DNA of 64,000 nucleotides, taken from contig NZ_JACHGW010000003.1 of NCBI RefSeq assembly GCF_014202505.1, forward strand, positions 310,001 through 374,000, given 5' to 3'. Shown piece after piece: positions 7,551 through 16,244 of this stretch. The position numbers were made by a program, and so were the translations under genes. Numbering within the stretch: position 1 is the stretch's first letter; the number at the start of each line of letters is the position of its first letter. Origin of the DNA: Armatimonas rosea. Its GTDB lineage: Bacteria; Armatimonadota; Armatimonadia; Armatimonadales; Armatimonadaceae. The notes under the pieces are model-generated. The model made no database searches. It saw only the letters and a list, made by a program, of their open reading frames with translations, and was not told where the DNA came from.

Positions 7551-8501
7551 ATGACACGGACTCTACCCCCTCATCTCGTCGAGCTTCTGCGTACCTGCCG
7601 TGAGTTTAATACCACCGAGACCAAACCGCTCGCCCAGCAGCTCGGCCTCTCTCCCGCGACGGTCAATGCCTACTTCCAGCGCGCTGCGGAGCTGCTGGGC
7701 ACCACGGATCGTTTCAGCACCGTTCAGAACGCCTTTCGTCTGGGGCTCCTCATCAGCCACGCAGAGAACCTGCTCATCAATGGGAATTTTGTGGAGGGCA
7801 GCCAGGGGCATGGGCCAGGAAACTCCTTACCCTGGACCAGCGTGGTCGGCTGGCTTCCCTTGCGGGGCGGCTCGCCCCAGTGGGTCATGCCCGAGCTGGA
7901 AGGGGGGCCGGGCGCGATCCTAATGTGGGGGGCGAAGGACACGGGCGAGGCGATCTACCAGGCGCTTCCCCCGATCCACCGCATCCTGCCCGGCCGAACC
8001 TACCGCTTCTCTGCCGAGTATCGGTTTGGCCCGGTCAAGCGCGACTGGCCGATGGTGCCGCGCCAGCCGATGTTTGTTGACTTTGTCGTGCGCCTCTCCA
8101 AGAGCGCACTGGAGAACTACACGTCGCCCGATGTCCCCGGTCAGGTCACGACAATGGGGCGCCTGCACTACGCCGCGCGCCCCGCAGAGTCTGTCCTCAC
8201 CGTCCCCGTTGCCCCTCCTACCCCGGAGAAGCTGGAGAGCCTGCGCCTCCGGGGCGGGGAGCACGCGGTCGAGCAGTACTATGCCACGATGCGTGCGGGG
8301 GGAATTAGCCACTGGGCCTGGGAAGCGGGAGTACTCCCGGACTGGACCGCCGACTCCGAGTACTATGTCGTGACCATCCACCCCACCAACGATCTGGTTG
8401 TCGGCACCGACGGCTCCAATAAAGATGCCCCGCTGGAGCTGGCTTGGGGCCAGATCCGGCGGGTCAGCTTGGTCGATGTCACAGATTTGCCACCGGGATG
8501 A
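7551..8501 (+). CDS. HTH protein with carbohydrate-binding-like domain (paralogue 1)
   Basis: The 316-residue protein begins with a helix-turn-helix region (LAQQLGLSPATVNAYFQRAAELLG, residues about 26-50) like LuxR- or sigma-type DNA-binding helices. The rest starts NLLINGNFVEG and includes a conserved GEAIYQ...PGRTYRFSAEYRFGPVKRDWP segment, the pattern of CBM4/9-like (CenC) jelly rolls. There is no signal peptide, so the carbohydrate-binding-like fold would be cytoplasmic. It may be a one-component sensor. A second copy lies at 10576-11508. ATG 7551 is chosen because it aligns with the paralogue start; an in-frame GTG lies 6 nt earlier. The 3' end overlaps the convergent gene by 23 bp. Confidence 0.7.
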   Translation: MTRTLPPHLVELLRTCREFNTTETKPLAQQLGLSPATVNAYFQRAAELLGTTDRFSTVQNAFRLGLLISHAENLLINGNFVEGSQGHGPGNSLPWTSVVGWLPLRGGSPQWVMPELEGGPGAILMWGAKDTGEAIYQALPPIHRILPGRTYRFSAEYRFGPVKRDWPMVPRQPMFVDFVVRLSKSALENYTSPDVPGQVTTMGRLHYAARPAESVLTVPVAPPTPEKLESLRLRGGEHAVEQYYATMRAGGISHWAWEAGVLPDWTADSEYYVVTIHPTNDLVVGTDGSNKDAPLELAWGQIRRVSLVDVTDLPPG

Positions 8502-9795
8502 TCTGGAACGGGTTTTGAGGGCGTGTTCCCGCAGGCGGCACCGAGATACGGGTGCTGAGCTGGTTGCCCTTGAGGTGGTTCTTATAGACCCGGATCGGAT
8601 GGAGGTAGGCGTACTTGCCATCGGGGCTCTTGACGAGGACACTGCAGGAGATACTGGACGCATCGCTCTTCTCCCAGGCCTTGTCAAAGTCGCTCCAGTC
8701 CCACGACGTCCGCCGCGCCCACTGGTCGTAGAAGCGCACCCCGAGCACGGTCTCGCCGGGGTTGTTGTTCTTCCAGATGCTCTTTAAGTAGGTCGAGAGC
8801 TCCGCAACATCAGCGCCAGTGTAGGTGCTGGGCTTGACCCGGTTCTTGGCGATCACTTTCTCCGCGGCCTTATTGACCTCCGCCCGAATCTCCTTGGCTC
8901 GTGCCTCTGCCTTGTCCGCGAGGGCGGTGTCTGCGCCGGGCACACCGGGAGCGAGTAGGCGGTAGTTCTCACAGCTGGTCTTGAGCCAGTGCTCATCGAG
9001 GCTATCGTTGAGGGCCAGGAAGTTCCCCGACTGAACGGCCGCTTTTCCCGCCTCCTCCAGCCGCTTTAAGAGCTCGTTGATCTCGTTGGGGAGGTACTTG
9101 GTAACCGCCTTCTCGTGCTGCTCACGAACGGTCGCCAGGGTGCCCTTGAGAGAGGCCGTGGCGCGCTTCATGTTGATCGCGTCCTCGCTCTTGGCATTCT
9201 TAAGGGGCTCGTAGACCTCGACAAGGCGCTGGGAGTCACGCTCAAAAGGCACGACCGTGGCGGTCTTGGCCGGGCTGTCGCGTGGGGAGAGGTTGCGGAG
9301 CCCATCGGCGAGCTCGGTGAGGGCCTCCATGGTCTTCTTATCCTTCGCGATCCCCGCCTCCAGCGCGTCGTTCTGGTCGCCGGACTTCTTCGCGTCGTCG
9401 AGCAGGCGCTGGCGGTAGTCGCCGAGCTGCTTGGCATCGGCCTTGTAGCGCTCGTGGAGCGAGGCAAACTCCCCGATCGCCGGCACCCCATGGAGCTCCT
9501 CGTCGGCGTCCTTGAGGTACTTCTCGATCTTGGTGAGCGTTGTCTCAATGCGTGTCAGCTCCGCGGGCGTGTTGAGCCCCCCCTTGCCATCGGCGCGCTC
9601 AAAGAGCTCCGCGACATCTTTGAGGTGGCGCTCCACGCGGTCTAGGTGGGTCTTGGCCTTGGAGATGCGAGTCTTGACCTCGTTGGTGACGGTGTTGTTG
9701 CCCAGCTTGGGAGGCTTGGGAAACTGCGCCCGGGCGGGAGCGAGGGGCGCTAGAGGCAGGGCAAGGGCAAGTAGAAGAAGAGAGCGGGTACGCAT
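8479..9795 (-). CDS. Exported coiled-coil protein, unknown
   Basis: The 438-residue protein has a signal peptide (SLLLLALALPLAPLAPARA, cleavage after ARA near residue 23). A long charged helical region follows, with heptad-like Leu/Ile spacing between residues 35 and 300 (ISKAKTHLDRVERHLKDVAELFERA, LTRIETTLTKIEKYLKDADEEL). The C-terminal part (residues 320-438) is more globular, with aromatic residues (FYDQWARRTSWDWSDFDKAW). No enzyme motif is seen. Its ATG overlaps the stop of the PEP-CTERM gene upstream (TAATG), so the two are probably co-translated. A periplasmic or surface structural role is possible. Confidence 0.7.
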   Translation of the reverse strand: MRTRSLLLLALALPLAPLAPARAQFPKPPKLGNNTVTNEVKTRISKAKTHLDRVERHLKDVAELFERADGKGGLNTPAELTRIETTLTKIEKYLKDADEELHGVPAIGEFASLHERYKADAKQLGDYRQRLLDDAKKSGDQNDALEAGIAKDKKTMEALTELADGLRNLSPRDSPAKTATVVPFERDSQRLVEVYEPLKNAKSEDAINMKRATASLKGTLATVREQHEKAVTKYLPNEINELLKRLEEAGKAAVQSGNFLALNDSLDEHWLKTSCENYRLLAPGVPGADTALADKAEARAKEIRAEVNKAAEKVIAKNRVKPSTYTGADVAELSTYLKSIWKNNNPGETVLGVRFYDQWARRTSWDWSDFDKAWEKSDASSISCSVLVKSPDGKYAYLHPIRVYKNHLKGNQLSTRISVPPAGTRPQNPFQIIPVANL

Positions 9796-10418
9796 TAGTT
9801 TTTCCCTCCACGCTTTCTTGCGATAAGTGCAACTCCACCGAGTAGGCCTAGAGCTAGCGCGCCCGGCTCCGGCGCGGCAGAGCCCCCCGACCCCACGGTG
9901 TACTGGAGATTGTCCACATTGAGACCACCCGGGCCGCTGTAGTTGTTGACCGTGAAGCGCAGGACATTGGTGCCCACCACAAAGCCTGAGGTCGTGCTGA
10001 AGCTGGTAAAGACCGTGAAGTTATCGACGGAAATACCAAGGTCGTTGTTGTTCAGAAAGACCGAGCCGATGTTATCGGAGGCAAAGGCACCACTGAGGGT
10101 GATCCCCGCGGCCACCTGAGGGGCAGTGAGGGTAAAGGTGGTGGTGAAATCCCGAACGCCGTCAAGGCTCCCGTCCGCGTTTAGCCATACCCAGCGGGAG
10201 GTGGCGCTCTGGACATAGGGGCCCGGTGTCTGGTTGTTGAGCACACGCGCCTTGGTTCCCTCAAGGTCGGTGTCGTAGTGTGGGTCGAGAGCCCCTCCGG
10301 CAAGAGGCACGCCCGCGGCATCGACGCCGGTACTAAAGAGGCTGATTGTCTGGGCGCTGACAGGGCCAGCTACCAGGCTAAGTACGAGAAGCAGGCTTCC
10401 AAGAGCAGGCTTTTTCAT
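9795..10418 (-). CDS. PEP-CTERM exported protein
   Basis: The 207-residue protein starts at the Met at 10418, preceded by AGGAG at a good distance and followed by a signal peptide (LGSLLLVLSLVAGPVSA). The body is beta-rich (SGAFASDNIGSVFLNNNDLG, FTVNNYSGPGGLNVDNLQY), similar to galactose-binding-like domains. The C-terminus is a standard PEP-CTERM signal: APEPGA, LALGLLGGVALIA, then RKRGGKN. It is the first gene of a two-gene minus-strand unit with the coiled-coil protein downstream. Confidence 0.85.
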   Translation of the reverse strand: MKKPALGSLLLVLSLVAGPVSAQTISLFSTGVDAAGVPLAGGALDPHYDTDLEGTKARVLNNQTPGPYVQSATSRWVWLNADGSLDGVRDFTTTFTLTAPQVAAGITLSGAFASDNIGSVFLNNNDLGISVDNFTVFTSFSTTSGFVVGTNVLRFTVNNYSGPGGLNVDNLQYTVGSGGSAAPEPGALALGLLGGVALIARKRGGKN

Positions 10419-10561
10419 AGTTGATTTTCTCCTGAATGTCACGGTGTGTGAACTGCCAGAGAGTGTAGGGGGAAGCAGACAGGGTGGCCAGTATGAAAAT
10501 TCAAGGGAGCGCTAGAGGGGCGTGGGCGACGTATGAATTCTGATACTGCGGGGTTTCGTGA

Positions 10562-10567
10562 TAGAAT
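10562..10567 (+). promoter_or_regulatory. -10 box TAGAAT, leaderless-type
   Basis: TAGAAT ends 8 nt before the ATG at 10576, mirroring the promoter of the paralogue at 7551. Confidence 0.5.
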
Positions 10568-10575
10568 TTCGGGCA

Positions 10576-11508
10576 ATGACACGGACTCTGCCGCACCACC
10601 TTGCGGAGCTTCTTCGTGCTTGTCGCGAGCTGAACACGACCGAGACAAAGGCGCTCACCCAGCGGCTTGGGCTCTCTTCCGCAACCGTCAATGTCTACTT
10701 TCAGCGGATCGCGGAGGCACTGGGGACCACAGATCGGTTTAGCTCGGTGCAGCAGGCGTTTCGGCTGGGGATGCTCTCCCGCCCGGACAACAACCTGCTG
10801 ATCAATAGCGACTTTACCGAGGGCCACTCAGGGCAGGGGCCGGGGCGCTCGATGCCGTGGACGACCGTGGTTGGCTGGGCTCCTCTGCGTGAGGCGACTC
10901 CCCAGTGGGTGATGCCTGAGAGCGAGGGAGCACCCGGGGCGATCATGATGTGGGGGGCGGGCGACACGGGCGAGGCGGTCTACCAGCGCATGCCCCCCGC
11001 CCACCGGGTCTATGCGGGCCGGACCTACCGCTTCTCTGCCGAGTACCGCTTTGGCCCGGTCAAGCGCGACTGGCCCGCCGTGCCCCGCCAGCCGATGTTT
11101 GTGGACTTTGTCGTGCGCCTCTCCCGTGGGCCACTGCCTACCTACACCGCTCCCGATGTGCCCGGTGAGATCGTGACTCTAGGGCGCCTGCACTACGCAA
11201 CCCGGCCCGCCGAGAGGCTATTTACCCCCGCGAGCCCCCCAACACCGGAGTACCTGGAGCACCTCCGCAAGACCGGCGGCGAGCACGCCGTGCAGCAGGA
11301 GCTCTATACCCACCGCGCGGGTGGGGTGCATCTCTGGGAGTGGGAGTGGGGCACCTTGGAGGACTGGACCTCCGACAATGAGTACGACACGCTGACCATC
11401 CACCCTACCAACGATCTGATCGTCGGCACCGATGGCTCCAACAAAGACGCGCCCCTGGAGCTGGCTTGGGGGCAGATTCGCTCGGTGCGCCTGGTCGAGG
11501 TGGTCTAG
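10576..11508 (+). CDS. HTH protein with carbohydrate-binding-like domain (paralogue 2)
   Basis: The 310-residue protein is a close paralogue of the protein at 7551-8501. The HTH is LTQRLGLSSATVNVYFQRIAEALG. The jelly-roll-like part starts NLLINSDFTEG and keeps YRFSAEYRFGPVKRDWP, PRQPMFVDFVVRLS and the terminal NKDAPLELAWGQIR. There is no signal peptide. The start at 10576 aligns with the paralogue; an upstream ATG at 10558 is less likely because the -10 box would lie inside the gene. The alpha/beta hydrolase begins 3 nt after the stop, so the two are probably one operon and this protein may control or assist the hydrolase (inference). Confidence 0.7.
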   Translation: MTRTLPHHLAELLRACRELNTTETKALTQRLGLSSATVNVYFQRIAEALGTTDRFSSVQQAFRLGMLSRPDNNLLINSDFTEGHSGQGPGRSMPWTTVVGWAPLREATPQWVMPESEGAPGAIMMWGAGDTGEAVYQRMPPAHRVYAGRTYRFSAEYRFGPVKRDWPAVPRQPMFVDFVVRLSRGPLPTYTAPDVPGEIVTLGRLHYATRPAERLFTPASPPTPEYLEHLRKTGGEHAVQQELYTHRAGGVHLWEWEWGTLEDWTSDNEYDTLTIHPTNDLIVGTDGSNKDAPLELAWGQIRSVRLVEVV

Positions 11509-11511
11509 CCG

Positions 11512-13296
11512 ATGCTCCTCGCGGGATTTCACGCAAGCCCCTGGTTTGCCGAGCAAGTCCGCGAGACCTGGCTCGCCCCCGACGTGCGCGTCGTGCTCAA
11601 CGCACCGCTGGCCTACGACCCCGCCAAGCCGACCCGCCTCGTAGTCTACGCGACACCCAATGGCAACACGACCGAGCAGACCCTCGGCTGCCAGCGCTCC
11701 GAGCTTCTCAAGACCGACTGGCACTTCGATATCCAGCATGTCGCCGCCCAAGTCCGACTCCTACGAGAGAGAGGGGCCAAGCGTGTGGACGGTTCCGCAT
11801 TCCTCGACGGTAAACGTCGGGCTATAGGGCCTTCGGCCGCCTCCTCGTGCCTCGTCGGTACAAGCTTATTCCGAGCGGAGCGAGGCGGCGGAGGAACGAC
11901 GCCCTATAGCCGGACGTTCACCGTCCAGGCGGTGCCCAGGGGGGAACGCGATACCAATCTGGTGCTGGCTTGCCTGGAAGCGAGTGGGCTGAGCTGGCCG
12001 GCGTGGCGACAGAAGCACCCTGACAATGCCGTACTCATCCGGCGCATGATCGACACGCTTCGGGCACCCTTCCCCGATGCGAGAGTGGCGCTCACGGGCC
12101 ACAGCGGCGGGGGGAGCTTTCTCTGGGGCTTCGTCAACGGAGGCGAGACAATCCCCGAGTGGGTGGAGACAATCGGGTTTTTGGATGCCAACTACAGCTA
12201 CTCGGACACGGACCGGCATGGGGATAAGCTGCTTGCGTGGCTACGTGGCGGCCGGGAGCGCCGGCTCACCGTGATCGCCTACGACGACCGAGAGATCACG
12301 CTTAATGGAAAAAAGGTGGTCGGCCCCGAGGGCGGGACCTTCCGTGCGACCGAGCGCATGCGCACCCGCTTCGCCCGTGAGCTGACGCTGGTCGAGAGCA
12401 AGGCAGGGCCGGTGACAACCAATACAGCTCTTGCCGGGCAGCTCGTGCTCCGTGTCCACCAGAACCCCAAGAACGCGATCCTGCACACCGCACTTGTGGG
12501 GGAGTGGAACGGGCTCCTGGCGGTGCTGGATCCGTCGCTGCCGTTCTCGGAGCCGCGTCGCTACACGACGTACATCCAGCCCGCGCAGGGGATTCCGCCC
12601 CGCCCCAAGGAAGCGCCCGGCGGCACGGAGCTCTTTGCACGCCTGGAGAAGCTCCCCCTCGCCGAGCGTGAGGTGCTGCTGCTGGCCGAGCTGCTCCGTG
12701 GCAACCTCCCCGAGTTTCTACGCAAGCCCGCCTCGGTCACACTTGGCCCCCTCACGGTCTCTGTCCTGCCCGACTACCTCGCGGTGGGGAGCGACACCGA
12801 CTTTATCCGCACCCCGCTCACTCCCCTGACCGCTCAGAAGCTCGCCGATGCCTTTGGCTGTCTTCTCCCGACCAAGCTCTTGGTGGATGCGATCTACCAG
12901 CAAGCCGCGCTCACGCTAGAGCCACAGCCCCTCACCGAGGCGCGCGAGGCCATGAGCACGTTTGCCCAGCACAGCCGCGGGATCGACGAGCAGCGGGCAG
13001 GAAAGCCGCTGGGCCTGCTGATCGCGGGGATCAAGAAAGATATCGTCTTGACCAACCGGCTGAAAGAGAAGCCTAACCGGGTCGCGATCTACGGCTGGCA
13101 CAAGCGCGACGGCCAGCCGATCCAGCCGCTGACGATTGTCCACAAAGACACCTATGTCGACTACAGCCATGGCATTCGCCTGATCCAGCGCACCGGACTC
13201 CTGAACGGAAAGCCCTGCGACCTCCCGACCCTCCTCCACGATCCCGTGCTCTGCAAGCTCCTCAGCGACGAAGGCACGGTCGAGGGAAGTCTCTAG
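11512..13296 (+). CDS. Alpha/beta hydrolase carrying an in-frame palindromic insert
   Basis: The 594-residue protein has the nucleophile elbow ALTGHSGGGSFLWG near residue 200 and the acidic stretch LDANYSYSDTDRHG that could hold the catalytic Asp, so the fold is an alpha/beta hydrolase. Residues about 98-138 (GKRRAIGPSAASSCLVGTS and onward) come from a 120-bp repeat (11806-11925) with inverted ends. Because 120 is divisible by 3, the reading frame survives. The sequence resumes with the plausible strand TNLVLACLEASGLSW. The C-terminal 270 residues are not recognised. No signal peptide. Whether the insert is tolerated as a surface loop or kills the enzyme cannot be told. The stop shares CTAG with the convergent TauE gene. 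Confidence 0.7.
   Translation: MLLAGFHASPWFAEQVRETWLAPDVRVVLNAPLAYDPAKPTRLVVYATPNGNTTEQTLGCQRSELLKTDWHFDIQHVAAQVRLLRERGAKRVDGSAFLDGKRRAIGPSAASSCLVGTSLFRAERGGGGTTPYSRTFTVQAVPRGERDTNLVLACLEASGLSWPAWRQKHPDNAVLIRRMIDTLRAPFPDARVALTGHSGGGSFLWGFVNGGETIPEWVETIGFLDANYSYSDTDRHGDKLLAWLRGGRERRLTVIAYDDREITLNGKKVVGPEGGTFRATERMRTRFARELTLVESKAGPVTTNTALAGQLVLRVHQNPKNAILHTALVGEWNGLLAVLDPSLPFSEPRRYTTYIQPAQGIPPRPKEAPGGTELFARLEKLPLAEREVLLLAELLRGNLPEFLRKPASVTLGPLTVSVLPDYLAVGSDTDFIRTPLTPLTAQKLADAFGCLLPTKLLVDAIYQQAALTLEPQPLTEAREAMSTFAQHSRGIDEQRAGKPLGLLIAGIKKDIVLTNRLKEKPNRVAIYGWHKRDGQPIQPLTIVHKDTYVDYSHGIRLIQRTGLLNGKPCDLPTLLHDPVLCKLLSDEGTVEGSL
11806..11925. mobile_element. MITE-like palindromic element, copy A (inside a gene)
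   Basis: The 120-bp element has near-perfect 25-bp inverted ends: the left reads GACGGTAAACGTCGGGCTAT plus AGGGC, the right is its complement with two mismatches. The interior shares CCGCCTCCTCGT and CTCGTCGGT with copies at 51980-52117 and 52901-53017. It lies in frame inside the hydrolase gene. It contains no transposase, so it would need one in trans. Confidence 0.75.
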
Positions 13297-14042
13297 TGAA
13301 TGAGGGAACGGCAGAGCATCCACAGGCTACCTAGCGCGGTGAGCGCGAGCGCAAACTGCTCGAAGCGCTGCTGCGAGATACGACTTGCCAGCGGCTTTCC
13401 GGCGAGCCCGCCCAGGATCGCAAAGGGAAAGAGAAGCACCGCAAAGCGCACACTGTCAAGGTCGATATTGTGGCTCAGGAAGATAGCAAAGGGGACCTTG
13501 ATCCAGTTGATGAGGAAAAAGTACACCGCGGCGGTTCCCAGAAACGCTTCCTTGGGAAGGCGCATCGCCAAGAGATAGAGGGTTGTCACCGGGCCGGCGG
13601 CATTGGCGATCATGGTCGTGAAGCCCGCCGCCAGACCCGTGAGCGGCGCGGCCCAGGCAGGAACCCGAGGGGCGTCTTTTTGCTGGCTGCGCCTGATTCC
13701 CAGCAGGCAGATCGCAAACAAGACACCCCCCAAGATCGGCTTGAGTAGCCTATCGTCGATCTTGTTGAGGAAGAGCGCCCCTAGGGCGATCCCGACCACG
13801 CTCCAGGGAAGCAGGCGCGCCACTTGCTTGAGGTCGCCGCTCTTGCGGTGCACGGCCACGGCGAGGAGGTCGGCGCAGATCAGCACCAGAAGCGCCGCTC
13901 CCACCGAGAACTTGGTGGGAAGCAGGAGCGTAAAGATCACCACGCTCACGATGCCCAGCCCCGGGACCCCTGTCTTGGAGACACCGACCGAGAATGCACC
14001 TAAGGCGAGTAGCGCCCACTGCCAGAGAACCGGGTGGGGCAT
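13293..14042 (-). CDS. TauE/SafE-family membrane permease
   Basis: The 249-residue protein has about eight hydrophobic helices in two repeated halves, the normal plan and length of the TauE/SafE (DUF81) family. The first half opens LLALGAFSVGVSKTGVPGLG and the second has LTGLAAGFTTMIANAAGPVT, the two conserved Gly-rich motifs. The family moves sulfite, sulfoacetate or other small anions across the inner membrane. It is the last gene of the minus-strand operon that starts at glyA, 3 nt after the uppP stop. The substrate here is not known. Confidence 0.85.
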   Translation of the reverse strand: MPHPVLWQWALLALGAFSVGVSKTGVPGLGIVSVVIFTLLLPTKFSVGAALLVLICADLLAVAVHRKSGDLKQVARLLPWSVVGIALGALFLNKIDDRLLKPILGGVLFAICLLGIRRSQQKDAPRVPAWAAPLTGLAAGFTTMIANAAGPVTTLYLLAMRLPKEAFLGTAAVYFFLINWIKVPFAIFLSHNIDLDSVRFAVLLFPFAILGGLAGKPLASRISQQRFEQFALALTALGSLWMLCRSLIH

Positions 14043-14045
14043 GCG

Positions 14046-14909
14046 CTAGATTTTATGCATCCCGTGCATCGCTAAGACAAGCACACCAAGCAGCACGCGC
14101 CAGATCACAAAGACCAGGGTGGAGTGCTTGCCCAGGTACTTAAGCATCCAGGCAATCGATGCGTAGCCCACCACGAACGCCACGACGGTCGCCACCAGGG
14201 TCTCGGTCGTGCTGAAGTGGAGCGTCCCCGGCACAGGGGTGATGTCTTTGGGCTTGATCACATCTTTTAGCTCAAAGAGGCCCGAGAGGAGCACCGCGGG
14301 CAGGGAGAGCAAGAACGAGAACTCCAGCGCTGCCTCACGGTTGAGCTTGCAGAGAAACGCTCCGATCAGGGTCGAGCCCGAGCGCGACGAGCCAGGGACC
14401 GCGGCAAGTGCCTGCATCGCCCCGACTAAGAGACCATCTTTCCAGGTGATATCGGTCAGCGGGCGCTCGCGGAGCTTCTCGGTGCCTTTCTCGACCAGCA
14501 AGAGCGCCAGGCCCATCAGGATCAGCATCAGCGCCACGGGCGTGGGCTCGCGCAGGCTGGACTCGATGTACTTCTTCAGCGCCAGCGCGACCAGCGCCAG
14601 GGGAATGGTCCCCACGATCACCGCGAGTAAGAGCTGGATCTCCCAGGGGGACTGCCGGTCTTCCCCAGGAGGAGGAGGGCCGTGCTTGAGCGCCCGAAAG
14701 ATCCCGCTGATGGTCTGTGCGATCCGCTTGCGGAAGTAGACAAAGACGGCCAGGAGGGTGCCGAGCTGGATCACTGCGGTAAAGGCGACACCCGCATCGC
14801 CCCAGCCCAGCATGCGCGGGATCAGGTCGAGGTGCGCCGACGACGACACGGGCAGAAACTCGGTGAGGCCCTGGATGATTCCTAGGACGATGGCTTGAAA
14901 CAGTTCCAA
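14046..14909 (-). CDS. uppP: Undecaprenyl-diphosphate phosphatase
   Basis: The 287-residue integral membrane enzyme is a BacA/UppP. It recycles undecaprenyl pyrophosphate to undecaprenyl phosphate, the lipid carrier for peptidoglycan and surface glycans, and gives bacitracin resistance. Both signature motifs are present: QGLTEFLPVSSSAHL near residue 14 and AAVPGSSRSGST near residue 167 with the catalytic Ser/Arg. Length and helix count fit the family. Co-transcription with wecA-like and wecB genes upstream suits one glycan pathway. Confidence 0.95.
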   Translation of the reverse strand: MELFQAIVLGIIQGLTEFLPVSSSAHLDLIPRMLGWGDAGVAFTAVIQLGTLLAVFVYFRKRIAQTISGIFRALKHGPPPPGEDRQSPWEIQLLLAVIVGTIPLALVALALKKYIESSLREPTPVALMLILMGLALLLVEKGTEKLRERPLTDITWKDGLLVGAMQALAAVPGSSRSGSTLIGAFLCKLNREAALEFSFLLSLPAVLLSGLFELKDVIKPKDITPVPGTLHFSTTETLVATVVAFVVGYASIAWMLKYLGKHSTLVFVIWRVLLGVLVLAMHGMHKI

Positions 14910-14915
14910 GAGGGC

Positions 14916-16244
14916 TTATTCTTTCTGTTTGCCCAGTGCACGGGCAAGGCGCGAGGTGTTGCGGAAGTGCGTGCGCTTGGGATTGACATAGAGGTGGAGG
15001 AGAATGGTGCGCAGGAGCGCGGTAACCGGTGCGGCAAGGAACATGCCCAGCAGGCCGAAGAACTCGCCGCCAATGAGGAGCGCGACAATCACCACGATGG
15101 GGTGGAGGTTGAGCCCCTTACCCAGGATGAAGGGCGTGAGCGCCTTGCTCTCCAGCAGGTGCATCACGGTAAAGAGGGTCATGACCACGACAAGCAGCGT
15201 GTAGTTTCCCTGGCGGCTACACTCCACAAAGACAATCAGCCCCACAGGAATCCCCCCGAGGAGTGGGCCAATAACGGGGACTGCCCGCGTGATCGCTGCC
15301 ACCAAGGCGAGCACAACGGCATAGGGAATGTGGGCGAAGCCAAGCATGGTCCCAACAAAGACCCCCGCGATCGTGGCCAGGATCACTTGGGCAAAGAGAT
15401 AGGCCTGCATGATCCCCGCACTCTCCCGAAGCAGCGCCAGCGTGGTGCGGCGCTTGTCCGTGGGAACAAAGCGTACCAGCTCGTTGCGGAGCGCGTGGCC
15501 CTCGACCAGGAAGTAGAAGGCGAGCACGGGCAGTAGGATCAGCTCCACTACCCCGTTGAGGAGCCCACCAAGCTTGCCCAAGAAGCCGAGTAGGAGCTCG
15601 TTCGTGTTGTTGCCTCCCGTGGGGGCCGCTGCTTCGACATGAGTGACCGCAGGGGCGGGAGAGGGGGAGGGGGTGGGGGTGGCTGCCTGCGGCGTTGGAG
15701 AGGGAATGCCGAGAAATGCCTCGGGGTCGAGCCCGTCGTCGTCGTCCGCAGGCGGTGTCAGCAGGTTGGTCAGCCAGCCGGGAGCTTGCTTGGTCACCAG
15801 ATCGTGGAGCCAGTCGGGCTGGGCGGCGTACCAGTGCTTGGTCTCGTCCATCTTCTTGGCGAGCTCGGGCTGGTACTTGGTAGGCCAGTCCCGGCGCAGG
15901 TTCTTGAGCTCATTCTGGATCGGGTGGAGAAAGAGCGCCCCCGCTCCAAATACCAGCCCCACAATGGTCACCAGAACCAAGGCCGAGGCCAGTGCCCGAC
16001 GCCCGTGTGGTTTGAGGAACTTAAAGAGGCGCAGGCGGCAGAGAAAGTCCACGGGGCCGCTCGCTGCGCAGGCGAGGATGCCCGCCATGATCAGGGTCAC
16101 GACAATACTATGGCTACGGTAGGCAATATAGCCCACGAGCGCGAGGACACCTAGTCGCAGGATGCGCTTTCCTAAGGCGGAGAAACCCGCGTCAAACCAC
16201 GCCTGTGCCTTGTCGCGCTCACTCACACGGTCATCGTTGTTCAC
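14916..16244 (-). CDS. AI-2E family (PerM-like) transporter
   Basis: The 442-residue protein has two N-terminal membrane helices, a large soluble insert and five to six C-terminal helices. The family signature region AITRAVPVIGPLLGGIPVGLIV is clear. These proteins act as exporters or Na/H antiporters; function is family-level only. The soluble insert carries an unusual Pro/Thr/Ser/Ala-rich linker (residues about 175-205). The start is GTG, overlapping the wecB stop by 4 nt (GTGA), which implies translational coupling. Confidence 0.85.
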   Translation of the reverse strand: MNNDDRVSERDKAQAWFDAGFSALGKRILRLGVLALVGYIAYRSHSIVVTLIMAGILACAASGPVDFLCRLRLFKFLKPHGRRALASALVLVTIVGLVFGAGALFLHPIQNELKNLRRDWPTKYQPELAKKMDETKHWYAAQPDWLHDLVTKQAPGWLTNLLTPPADDDDGLDPEAFLGIPSPTPQAATPTPSPSPAPAVTHVEAAAPTGGNNTNELLLGFLGKLGGLLNGVVELILLPVLAFYFLVEGHALRNELVRFVPTDKRRTTLALLRESAGIMQAYLFAQVILATIAGVFVGTMLGFAHIPYAVVLALVAAITRAVPVIGPLLGGIPVGLIVFVECSRQGNYTLLVVVMTLFTVMHLLESKALTPFILGKGLNLHPIVVIVALLIGGEFFGLLGMFLAAPVTALLRTILLHLYVNPKRTHFRNTSRLARALGKQKE

